From: Pelagerythrobacter sp041912895
GTDB taxonomy: Bacteria > Pseudomonadota > Alphaproteobacteria > Sphingomonadales > Sphingomonadaceae
Length of the DNA: 64,000 bases
Reading direction: 5' to 3'
Assembly: GCF_041912895.1 (NCBI RefSeq)
Contig: NZ_JAYSGI010000001.1
Coordinates: forward strand, 186,001-250,000
Part shown: positions 55,237 to 62,982 of the stretch, one piece after another
Layout: each line of letters begins with the position of its first letter
Position numbering within the stretch: the stretch's first letter is position 1
The notes under the pieces: generated by a model
What the model was told of the DNA's origin: nothing
The model's input: the letters and a program-made list of their open reading frames with translations, nothing else
Databases searched by the model: none
Translations under genes and position numbers: made by a program

Positions 55237-56435
55237 TCCGCCGCCTGCGCCTCGGCCATGTCGGCCTGCACGTCGTCTATGTGCGTCATATGCAGCCGCC
55301 CGCCCTTGACCGCGAAGGCCAGCTTGCCCTCGACCAGTTCGAGCGCGTCACGCCCGAAGACTTCGTAACGCCAGCCTTGCAGCACCGGCAGCTTGCGCAC
55401 GCCCGCCGCGAGCGCTTCCATCTCGTCGGCGCGGGTGAGCAGGCGCGCGGCGACATCGATCTCGCGCGTGCGGATCTTCAGCAGCAGCTTCAGCAAGTCG
55501 GCCACCAGCGCGCCTTCCTTGCCCAGCGGCGCACCGCGCTTGGGCTTGTCGGGCATTTCGTCGGCGGAAAGCGGCTCGGCCTTTTCGAGCACTTTCATCA
55601 GGCGTTTGCCGATGTCGTTGTCGCGCCAGGCATTCGACAGGCCGCGGACCTTGACCAGATCCCCCTGCTGCTTGGGCGGATGGCTGGCGATGTCGGCCAG
55701 CGTTTCGTCGCGCATGATGCGGCCGCGCGGAATGTTCTTGTGCTGCGCCTCGCCCTCGCGCCATGCGGCGAGACCCTTGAGCCGGCCCAGCACCGCCGGG
55801 TTGCGCCCCGCTTGCCGGATGCGCCGCCACGCGTCGCCCGGCTCGTTACGGTAATTGGCGGGATCGGCGAGCTTCTCCATTTCCGCGTCGAGCCATTCGC
55901 CGCGCCCGGTCTTCATCAGCTTCTTCAGCAGCTTGGGGAAGATTTTCGACAGGTGCGTGACGTCGCCGATGGCGTATTCGATCTGCCGCGCGGTCAGCGG
56001 GCGGCGGCTCCAGTCGGTGAAGCGCGCGCCCTTGTCCACGGTAAAGCCGAGCCAGGATTCGACGAGATTGGCATAGCCGATCTGTTCGGACTGGCTGACC
56101 GCCATCATCGCGATCTGGGTGTCGAAGATGGGATGCGGCGTCTTGCCGGTCAGGTTGTAGATGATCTCGACATCCTGCCCGCCCGCGTGGAAGACCTTGA
56201 GGACGTCCTGATTGTCGCACATCAGGTCGAGCAGGGGAGTGAGATCGATCCCGTCGGCCAGCGGATCGACTGCCGCGGCCTCTTCCTCGTTAGCGATCTG
56301 CACCAGGCACAGTTCCGGCCAGTAGGTGTTCTCGCGCATGAATTCGGTATCGACGGTGACGAAATCGGACTTCGCGAGGCGCTCGCACAGTGCGGCGAGC
56401 TCGTCGGTGGTGGTTATCAGGTCGTGTATCTTCAT
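55233..56435 (-). CDS. rnd: Ribonuclease D
   Basis: 400-residue DEDDy 3'-5' exonuclease that trims tRNA and other stable RNAs. The Exo motifs are VDTEF, HAGGQDVE, DTQIAM and YAIGDVTHL with the Tyr form of motif III; an HRDC-like domain begins near 205 (PRGRIMRDETLADIASHPP). Start at 56435 (MKIHDLI). Divergent from aspS across 155 bases. Confidence 0.93.
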   Translation of the reverse strand: MKIHDLITTTDELAALCERLAKSDFVTVDTEFMRENTYWPELCLVQIANEEEAAAVDPLADGIDLTPLLDLMCDNQDVLKVFHAGGQDVEIIYNLTGKTPHPIFDTQIAMMAVSQSEQIGYANLVESWLGFTVDKGARFTDWSRRPLTARQIEYAIGDVTHLSKIFPKLLKKLMKTGRGEWLDAEMEKLADPANYRNEPGDAWRRIRQAGRNPAVLGRLKGLAAWREGEAQHKNIPRGRIMRDETLADIASHPPKQQGDLVKVRGLSNAWRDNDIGKRLMKVLEKAEPLSADEMPDKPKRGAPLGKEGALVADLLKLLLKIRTREIDVAARLLTRADEMEALAAGVRKLPVLQGWRYEVFGRDALELVEGKLAFAVKGGRLHMTHIDDVQADMAEAQAAE

Positions 56436-56590
56436 AGGTCTTTTCTGTCGTGGGGCGGAGTACCGCCGCTCGGCCATGCCCGGTGCCTTGACAAAGCCCC
56501 GCGCTTGCCCTGTTAGCGCGCGCGATTTCTGCTAGAGCCTGCGCGCGCTGCGCCCCTAGCGCCATAGCCCCGAAAATGGAAAGATTTTAG

Positions 56591-58453
56591 ATGCACGCCT
56601 ATCGTACCCACAACTGCGCAGCGCTGGCCAAGGCCGATGTCGGCGAGACCGTCCGCCTTTCGGGCTGGGTCCACAACCGGCGCGATCACGGCGGCGTGCT
56701 GTTCATCGACCTGCGCGATCACTACGGCATCACGCAGGTCGTGGCCGACAGCGACAGCCCGGCGCTGCCGGTGCTGGAAAAGCTCAAGCTGGAATCGGTC
56801 GTCACGATCGAGGGCACGGTTAAGGCGCGCGCGGCCGAGGCGGTGAATCCGAACCTGCCGACCGGCGAGATCGAAGTCTTCGCGCGCGAGGTGACGGTGC
56901 AGAGCCGGGCCGACGATCTCCCGCTGATCGTCAACTCGGCGGAAGATTACCCCGAGGAAACGCGCCTCAAGTATCGTTTCGTCGACCTCCGGCGCGAGCG
57001 GGTGCACGCGAACATCATGCTGCGCAGCCGGGTCATCACCTCGCTGCGGCGGCGGATGAACGACCAGGGCTTCACCGAATTCCAGACGCCGATCCTGGGC
57101 GCTTCGAGTCCGGAAGGCGCGCGCGATTACCTCGTGCCCAGCCGCCTCCACGCCGGGCGCTTCTACGCGCTGCCGCAGGCGCCGCAGATGTTCAAGCAGC
57201 TGCTGATGGTCGCCGGGTTCGACCGCTATTTCCAGATCGCGCCGTGTTTCCGTGACGAGGATCTGCGGGCCGACCGCAGCCCCGAATTCTACCAGCTCGA
57301 CTTCGAGATGAGCTTCGTCACGCAGGAAGACGTGTTCCAGACGATCGAGCCGGTGCTGGCCGGCGTGTTCGAGGAATTCGCGAACGGCAAGAGCGTGACC
57401 CCGGCGGGCGCGTTCCCGCGCATCCCCTATGCCGACGCGATGCTGAAATACGGCAGCGACAAGCCCGATTTGCGCAATCCGCTGGAAATCAGCGACGTGA
57501 CCGAGCACTTCACCAGCTCGGGCTTCGGCCTGTTCGAGAAGATCGTGGGCGGCGGCGGGCGCGTGCGCGTGATCCCCGCGCCCGCGACCCACGAGAAGAG
57601 CCGCAAGTTCTTCGACGAGATGAACGACTGGGCGCGGCGCGAAGGCTTCGCCGGGCTCGGCTACGTCACCCGCAAGGGCGGAGAATTCGGCGGCCCGATC
57701 GCCAAGAACCATGGCACCGAAGGCATGGAGAAGCTCTACGCCGAGCTCGGGCTGGGCGAGAACGACGGCCTGTTCTTCGCCGCGGGCAAGGAGAAGGACG
57801 CTGCCAAGCTGGCAGGGGCCGCGCGCACCCGCGTGGCCGAGGAACTGGGCCTGATCGAGCAGGATTGCTTCAAGTTCTGCTGGATCGTCGATTTCCCGAT
57901 GTTCGAATACGACGAAGACCTGAAAAAGGTCGATTTCAGCCACAACCCATTCTCGATGCCGCAGGGCGAGATGGAGGCGCTGGAAAGCCAGGACCCGCTC
58001 GACATCAAGGCGTGGCAGTACGACATCGTCTGCAACGGCTACGAGTTGTCGAGCGGCGCGATCCGGAACCACAAGCCCGAAATCATGTACAAGGCGTTCG
58101 AGATCGCCGGGTACACGCAGGAGGAAGTCGACGCGAACTTCTCCGGCATGATTGAGGCGTTCAAGCTCGGTGCCCCGCCGCACGGCGGATCGGCACCTGG
58201 CATCGACCGCATCGTCATGCTGCTGGCGGACGAGCCGAACATCCGCGAGGTGATCGCCTTCCCGATGAACCAGCGCGCGCAGGACCTGATGATGGGTGCA
58301 CCCTCGGTGGTCAGCGCGAAGCAGCTACGCGAGTTGAACATCAACCTGTCCTCCGCCGCTCGCGAAGCGGTCGAAGCTGCGCCCGATGCCGAGGCCAGCG
58401 ACATGAACAGCAAGGCGACCGACCGCGACGAGGCGCCCGGCAGCGAGGGTTGA
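56591..58453 (+). CDS. aspS: Aspartate-tRNA ligase
   Basis: 620-residue class II synthetase. An N-terminal OB anticodon domain (VRLSGWVHNRRDHGGVLFIDLRD), motif 2 FRDEDLRADRSPEFYQLD, the bacterial GAD insertion near 300-420, and motif 3 GSAPGIDRIVML are all seen. A ~30-residue Ala/Glu-rich tail follows the core, longer than usual. With the usual alphaproteobacterial Gat pathway it may also charge tRNA-Asn (known family fact, not shown here). Confidence 0.96.
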   Translation: MHAYRTHNCAALAKADVGETVRLSGWVHNRRDHGGVLFIDLRDHYGITQVVADSDSPALPVLEKLKLESVVTIEGTVKARAAEAVNPNLPTGEIEVFAREVTVQSRADDLPLIVNSAEDYPEETRLKYRFVDLRRERVHANIMLRSRVITSLRRRMNDQGFTEFQTPILGASSPEGARDYLVPSRLHAGRFYALPQAPQMFKQLLMVAGFDRYFQIAPCFRDEDLRADRSPEFYQLDFEMSFVTQEDVFQTIEPVLAGVFEEFANGKSVTPAGAFPRIPYADAMLKYGSDKPDLRNPLEISDVTEHFTSSGFGLFEKIVGGGGRVRVIPAPATHEKSRKFFDEMNDWARREGFAGLGYVTRKGGEFGGPIAKNHGTEGMEKLYAELGLGENDGLFFAAGKEKDAAKLAGAARTRVAEELGLIEQDCFKFCWIVDFPMFEYDEDLKKVDFSHNPFSMPQGEMEALESQDPLDIKAWQYDIVCNGYELSSGAIRNHKPEIMYKAFEIAGYTQEEVDANFSGMIEAFKLGAPPHGGSAPGIDRIVMLLADEPNIREVIAFPMNQRAQDLMMGAPSVVSAKQLRELNINLSSAAREAVEAAPDAEASDMNSKATDRDEAPGSEG

Positions 58454-58475
58454 TCCCTGGGGCCGACGCAGGCCT

Positions 58476-58491
58476 TTAACCGATCTTTACC
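58476..58491. promoter_or_regulatory. CtrA-like site upstream of the second PAP2 gene
   Basis: TTAAC-N6-TTACC, that is TTAA-N7-TTAC at 58476-58490, one mismatch from the CtrA consensus, 23 bases before the start at 58514. Confidence 0.4.
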
Positions 58492-58513
58492 AGCGGTCGG
58501 CTAACGGCGCCGG

Positions 58514-59500
58514 ATGCTCAGGGCAGTCATTGATCGAACCTTTGACGGGTGGCGCGACCGGCACTGGTTCGGGTGGCTGTTCGTGCCCGTACTGCTGATC
58601 GCCGCCGTCGACGCCGTATGGCTGCTGTCTTCTGACCTGACGATTTCCGAGGGTTCCTATTTTCGCATCGCGCAGGTCGTCGGTATGGCCGGGGCCGCGC
58701 TGGCGTGCAGCTATCTCTGCCGCGACATCGAGCGACTGCGAACGCTGTTTATCGGTGCAGCGGTTATGTTGGCCGCTTGGCCCAGCCTGCGTCTGTTCAA
58801 CCACCTCACTATGACGATCGACGCGCCGCTGGCGGATTCGTGGCTGGCCGCGGCGGATCTGGCGCTCGGATTCGACTGGAAGGCTTACGTCGCCTTCGCC
58901 GATCAGAAGGTGTGGCTGGTGAACGGGATGAGACTGACCTACGGCAGCCTCACCGATTACACTGCGCTGCTTTTCCTTATCCTCGTCTGCCGAGAAGGCG
59001 CTCGAAGGCGCTGCGCCGAACTGATCCGGCTTTTTCTAGCCACGGCGATCTTTTGCATGGCAGCCGGTGCCTTTTTTCCGGCGGTGGCGGCGATGACTTA
59101 CTATCAGGTGCCCGATGGCACGTTTCAACTTTTCTCGCCTCGCACGGGGGCCTATCACCTCGACCTGTTGCTTTCGCTACGCACCGATCCTCGCCACGTG
59201 CTGGATCTCGATCATCTCCCGGGTTTGGTGACGTTTCCCTCGTTTCACACCGCGATGGGCGTGGTCGGTATCTATTGTGCGCGCGGAAGCTGGCCGCTGT
59301 TCACCGTCATGCTGGCAATCAACCTCGTCATGATCGCCTCGACGCCGATTTTCGGCAGCCATTACGCGGTCGACGTGGTGGCGGGTGCGCTCGTATCGAT
59401 GGTCGCGATCGCGGTGGATCGACGCATGTTCCGGCCGCAGCGTCAGTCCGAGCGTCGGGCTGGGGCATGGTCGCCTGCGGCGGTCACTTCTCCGATCTGA
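58514..59500 (+). CDS. PAP2-superfamily membrane protein
   Basis: 328-residue integral membrane protein with six or more helices. C-terminal PAP2 motifs are TFPSFHTAMG and GSHYAVDVVAG with the catalytic His pair; the layout matches the inositol-phosphotransferase-like PAP2 group, like the protein at 19646-20785, though identity is low by eye. Probably acts on lipid phosphates or headgroups. AT-rich codons are commoner here than in neighbours (for example ttttcc, cttttc), hinting at a different history. Stands alone behind a CtrA-like site. Confidence 0.82.
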   Translation: MLRAVIDRTFDGWRDRHWFGWLFVPVLLIAAVDAVWLLSSDLTISEGSYFRIAQVVGMAGAALACSYLCRDIERLRTLFIGAAVMLAAWPSLRLFNHLTMTIDAPLADSWLAAADLALGFDWKAYVAFADQKVWLVNGMRLTYGSLTDYTALLFLILVCREGARRRCAELIRLFLATAIFCMAAGAFFPAVAAMTYYQVPDGTFQLFSPRTGAYHLDLLLSLRTDPRHVLDLDHLPGLVTFPSFHTAMGVVGIYCARGSWPLFTVMLAINLVMIASTPIFGSHYAVDVVAGALVSMVAIAVDRRMFRPQRQSERRAGAWSPAAVTSPI

Positions 59501-59595
59501 AACGCATCGTCATCGACCACCGGGCACTTGCCAGCGCGCGCGCCGTTCATTAGGGCGAAAGCCAATCACTAACCCCCCAGTAAAGAGGGCATACT

Positions 59596-59832
59596 ATGAG
59601 CGATACCGCCGACCGCGTGCAGAAGATCGTCGTCGAGCATCTTGGCGTCGAGGCCGACAAGGTCACGCAGGATGCGAGCTTCATCGACGATCTGGGCGCC
59701 GACAGCCTCGACATCGTCGAGCTGGTGATGGCGTTCGAAGAGGAATTCGGTGTCGAAATCCCCGACGATGCGGCCGAGAAGATCACCACCGTCGGCGACG
59801 CGACCAAGTACATCGAAGAGCACAAGGGCTGA
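59596..59832 (+). CDS. acpP: Acyl carrier protein
   Basis: 78-residue carrier of fatty acid intermediates. The 4'-phosphopantetheine site is Ser37 in LGADSLDIVELVM, and the acidic helices are as usual. The start follows AGAGGG by six bases. fabF follows 146 bases on across a terminator-like hairpin. Confidence 0.97.
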   Translation: MSDTADRVQKIVVEHLGVEADKVTQDASFIDDLGADSLDIVELVMAFEEEFGVEIPDDAAEKITTVGDATKYIEEHKG

Positions 59833-59926
59833 TCCGCCCCCTGGCCGCGCATCCTTTGCAGGGGTGCGGCCGGGCTTCGACCCTCGCCTGCGCGGGGGCA
59901 GGCCCCCGGCTTTCGCGGGGGGCAGG

Positions 59927-59966
59927 CAGGCTCAGCCCGAAACGGGGTTGGGCCTGTTCTTTTTCT
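59927..59966 (+). terminator. Terminator-like hairpin between acpP and fabF
   Basis: Stem caggctcagccc (59927-59938) with ggggttgggcctg (59944-59956, including two G-U pairs), then a T-rich run ttctttttct. Partial termination would give more ACP than FabF, which cells need. The fabF ribosome site AGGAG comes right after. Confidence 0.6.
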
Positions 59967-59977
59967 AGGAGAATAGC

Positions 59978-61237
59978 ATGCGCCGTGTTGTCGTAACCGG
60001 TCTGGGCCTCGTCACCCCGCTGGGCGGCGACGTCGAGACGACGTGGGCCAACCTGATCGCGGGCAAGAGCGGCGCGGGCACGATCACCCGCTTCGACACC
60101 GAAGGGCAGAAATGCACGATCGCATGCGAGGTGAAGCCCAAGGATCACGAATGGGGCTTCGATGCCGACAAACGCGTGGATCACAAGGTCCAGCGGCAGG
60201 TCGATCCTTTCATCGTCTACGGCATCGATGCCGCCGGTCAGGCGATCGAGGATGCCGGCCTTGCCGACATGGACGACGATCTCAAGCTTCGCACCGGCGT
60301 CTCGATCGGTTCGGGCATCGGCGGCCTGCCGGGGATCGAGAGCGAATCGATCGTGCTGCACGAGCGTGGGCCGGGCCGCGTCTCCCCGCACTTCGTCCAC
60401 GGGCGGCTCATCAACCTGATCGGCGGGCAGGTCTCGATCAAGTACGGGCTGATGGGGCCGAACCACGCGGTCGTCACCGCGTGCTCGACCGGCGCGCATT
60501 CGATCGGCGACGCCGCGCGCATGATCAAGGACGGCGATGCCGACGTGATGCTGGCGGGCGGCGCGGAAAGCACGATCAACCCGCTCGGCGTGGCCGGGTT
60601 CGCGCAGGCGCGCGCGCTCAACATGTCGATGAACGATCAGCCGGAAAAAGCCAGCCGCCCTTACGACAAGGGTCGCGACGGGTTCGTGATGGGCGAGGGC
60701 GCGGGCGTCGTCGTGCTCGAGGAATACGAGCACGCCAAGGCGCGCGGCGCGAAGATCTATGCCGAAGTCGTCGGCTACGGGCTGTCGGGCGATGCCTACC
60801 ACGTCACCGCGCCGCACCCCGAAGGCAAGGGCGCCGAACTGGCGATGCGCATGGCCTTGAAGAAGGCCGGCATGGAGCCGGGCGATATCGACTACGTCAA
60901 CGCGCACGGCACCTCGACGATGGCCGATACGATCGAGCTGGGCGCGGTCAAGCGCGTGCTGGGCGACGATCTTTCGGGCGCCTCGATGTCGAGCACCAAG
61001 TCGGCCATTGGCCACCTTCTGGGCGGTGCCGGTGCCGTTGAGGCGATCTTCTGCATCCTCGCGATCCGCGACCAGATCGTGCCGCCGACGCTCAACCTCG
61101 ATAATCCGGACGAGGGCACCGAGGGCGTCGATCTCGTGCCGCACACCGCGAAGAAACGCGAGGTTTCCGCCGTGCTCAACAACAGCTTCGGCTTCGGCGG
61201 AACGAATGCCAGCTTGGTGTTGAAGAAGGTCGACTGA
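59978..61237 (+). CDS. fabF: Beta-ketoacyl-ACP synthase II
   Basis: 419-residue condensing enzyme for elongation. The Cys-His-His triad is Cys169 (VTACSTGAHS), His310 (VNAHGTSTMAD) and His346 (KSAIGHLLGG). N-terminal RRVVVTGLGLVTPLG and C-terminal NNSFGFGGTNASL match FabF. AGGAG is six bases before the start. mltG starts one base after the stop. Confidence 0.96.
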   Translation: MRRVVVTGLGLVTPLGGDVETTWANLIAGKSGAGTITRFDTEGQKCTIACEVKPKDHEWGFDADKRVDHKVQRQVDPFIVYGIDAAGQAIEDAGLADMDDDLKLRTGVSIGSGIGGLPGIESESIVLHERGPGRVSPHFVHGRLINLIGGQVSIKYGLMGPNHAVVTACSTGAHSIGDAARMIKDGDADVMLAGGAESTINPLGVAGFAQARALNMSMNDQPEKASRPYDKGRDGFVMGEGAGVVVLEEYEHAKARGAKIYAEVVGYGLSGDAYHVTAPHPEGKGAELAMRMALKKAGMEPGDIDYVNAHGTSTMADTIELGAVKRVLGDDLSGASMSSTKSAIGHLLGGAGAVEAIFCILAIRDQIVPPTLNLDNPDEGTEGVDLVPHTAKKREVSAVLNNSFGFGGTNASLVLKKVD

Positions 61238-61238
61238 C

Positions 61239-62210
61239 ATGCGCGGCAAGGGCTGCCTCGTCGCCGGGGTGCTCGCCGCCCTGGCGTTGCTTGCGGCCAT
61301 GTTCGCCGGGCCACTGGCGTTCGGCTCGTCCGAGGTCGAAGAGGACACGAACTTCATCGTGCCTTCCGGCTCGACGCTGACCGCGGTGGCCGGGAAGCTG
61401 GAAGACGAGGGCCTGATAACTTCGGCCGACGGCTTCCTGCTGCGCGCGAAGCTGCTCGGCGGGTCGGACCCGATTCAGGCGGGCGAATTCCTGCTGCCCG
61501 CGGGCGTCGGCCTCGGCGGCATCCTCGACACGTTCCAGCACGGCGAGGTGATCCGCCGCTTCGTGACAATTCCCGAAGGCATGCCCTCGATCATGGTCCA
61601 CGAACGGCTGATGGCCGAACCGCTGCTGACCGGCGATATTCCGGTACCCGAGGAAGGCTCCGTCCTCCCCGATACCTACGATTTCGAGCGCGGCGAAGCG
61701 CGCACGGCGGTGCTCGCACGGATGCAGGCAGCGATGCGCAACTACCTCGCCGAAGCATGGCCCAGGCGCGCAGCCGACATTGCGGTGGGCGATATCGACG
61801 AAGCGGTCACGCTGGCCTCGATCGTCGAGAAGGAAACCGCATTGCCGAGCGAGCGGCGCATGGTCGCCGGGCTCTATTCGAACCGGGTGAAGGCGGGCAT
61901 GTTCCTCCAGGCCGATCCGACGATCATCTACCCGATCACGCAGGGCAAGCCGCTCGGCCGCCGCATCCGCCAGTCGGAAATCGCCGATATCAACGATTAC
62001 AACACCTACGCAATGGCCGGGCTGCCCAAGGGCCCGATCACCAACCCCGGCCGCGAGAGCATCGCCGCGGTGCTGAACCCTGAGAAGACCGACGCGCTCT
62101 ACATGGTGGCCGACGGGTCGGGCGGGCACGAGTTCAACACCGATTACGCCGCGCATCAGGCGGCGGTCGACAAGTGGTTCGAAATCCGCCGCGCGCGCGG
62201 GGAGATGTGA
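61239..62210 (+). CDS. mltG: Endolytic transglycosylase MltG
   Basis: 323-residue inner-membrane lytic transglycosylase that ends growing peptidoglycan strands. One N-terminal membrane helix, a LysM-like region (FIVPSGSTLTAVAGKLEDEGLI), and the YceG catalytic domain with Glu197 in ASIVEKET; then QADPTIIYP and YNTYAMAGLPKGPITNPG. The acpP-fabF-mltG order is common in proteobacteria. Confidence 0.94.
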   Translation: MRGKGCLVAGVLAALALLAAMFAGPLAFGSSEVEEDTNFIVPSGSTLTAVAGKLEDEGLITSADGFLLRAKLLGGSDPIQAGEFLLPAGVGLGGILDTFQHGEVIRRFVTIPEGMPSIMVHERLMAEPLLTGDIPVPEEGSVLPDTYDFERGEARTAVLARMQAAMRNYLAEAWPRRAADIAVGDIDEAVTLASIVEKETALPSERRMVAGLYSNRVKAGMFLQADPTIIYPITQGKPLGRRIRQSEIADINDYNTYAMAGLPKGPITNPGRESIAAVLNPEKTDALYMVADGSGGHEFNTDYAAHQAAVDKWFEIRRARGEM

Positions 62211-62737
62211 GCGAAGCGCCGCTTGCACCGCTGATCGTCACCGCCGAGCTTCCGCCGGATCTGCACCGCTGGGCCACCCGCCTGCGCACCGCGCATTTCC
62301 CGGCCGAGCGTAATTTCCTCGAGGCGCACGTCACGCTGTTTCACGCCTTGCCGCCGGGCAGCGAGGCCGAGGTGCGGGATCGGCTGGCCGCGCTGGCTGG
62401 CGAACTTGCCCCGGTCGAGGCCCGGCTGGAAGGTGTGATGCCGCTCGGCACCGGCACGGCGTTGCGCCTGTCCAGCCCCGGCATGATCGCGTTGCGCGAG
62501 GAGCTGGCCGAGCACTTCCATGGCTTGCTGACCCCGCAGGACATGCATGCGCCGCGTCTCCACGTCACCGTCCAGAACAAGGTCGCTGCGGCGGAGGCGC
62601 GGGCATTGCAGCGCGAACTCGGCCCCTCGGTCGAGCCGCGCGGCTTTCGCTTCGCAAGCCTTGCGCTCCACCGCTATCGCGGCGGCCCGTGGGAGCCGGT
62701 GAAGCGCTGGGCGTTCCGGGGCAAAAAGCGAGGTTGA
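62207..62737 (+). CDS. 2'-5' RNA ligase-like 2H phosphoesterase
   Basis: 176-residue protein with the two H-x-T/S motifs of 2H phosphoesterases: HVTLFH near 40 and HVTVQNK near 115. Members act on 2',3'-cyclic or 2'-5'-linked RNA ends; ThpR is the best-known bacterial form. The start is GTG at 62207, overlapping the mltG stop. Function here unproven. Confidence 0.8.
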   Translation: MSEAPLAPLIVTAELPPDLHRWATRLRTAHFPAERNFLEAHVTLFHALPPGSEAEVRDRLAALAGELAPVEARLEGVMPLGTGTALRLSSPGMIALREELAEHFHGLLTPQDMHAPRLHVTVQNKVAAAEARALQRELGPSVEPRGFRFASLALHRYRGGPWEPVKRWAFRGKKRG

Positions 62738-62804
62738 CCGCCCCGCCACCCGCGCCTAAACGCGCCGCCTGCCCGCCGCCCAAGTGGCCGGGCGTGCCCA
62801 ATGG

Positions 62805-62881
62805 GGCGGAGTAGCTCAGGTGGTTAGAGCAGCGGAATCATAATCCGCGTGTCGGGGGTTCGAGTCCCTCCTCCGCTACCA
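62805..62881 (+). tRNA. tRNA-Met (CAT)
   Basis: Anticodon stem gcgga/tccgc with loop atcataa giving CAT; D-arm agctcaggtggttagagc; T-loop ggttcgagtcc; CCA encoded. The acceptor starts G and pairs with T at position 72, as in the elongator tRNA-Met of alphaproteobacteria. An initiator would lack that pair, and a lysidine tRNA-Ile2 is possible but fits less well. Confidence 0.9.
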
Positions 62882-62982
62882 TCGCCGAATCCGGCAAAGT
62901 GTGGCCAAATCCAGAAACGGCCTCTGATTATGGGGCAAAAGCCGCCCGTGCGAGCTGCCCCTCGACTTTATTCGAACACGCG

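Noticed and set aside
62805..62881. tRNA-Ile2 (lysidine-modified CAT) rather than tRNA-Met
   Set aside because: The body sequence fits the elongator tRNA-Met of alphaproteobacteria better; a covariance-model scan would settle it.
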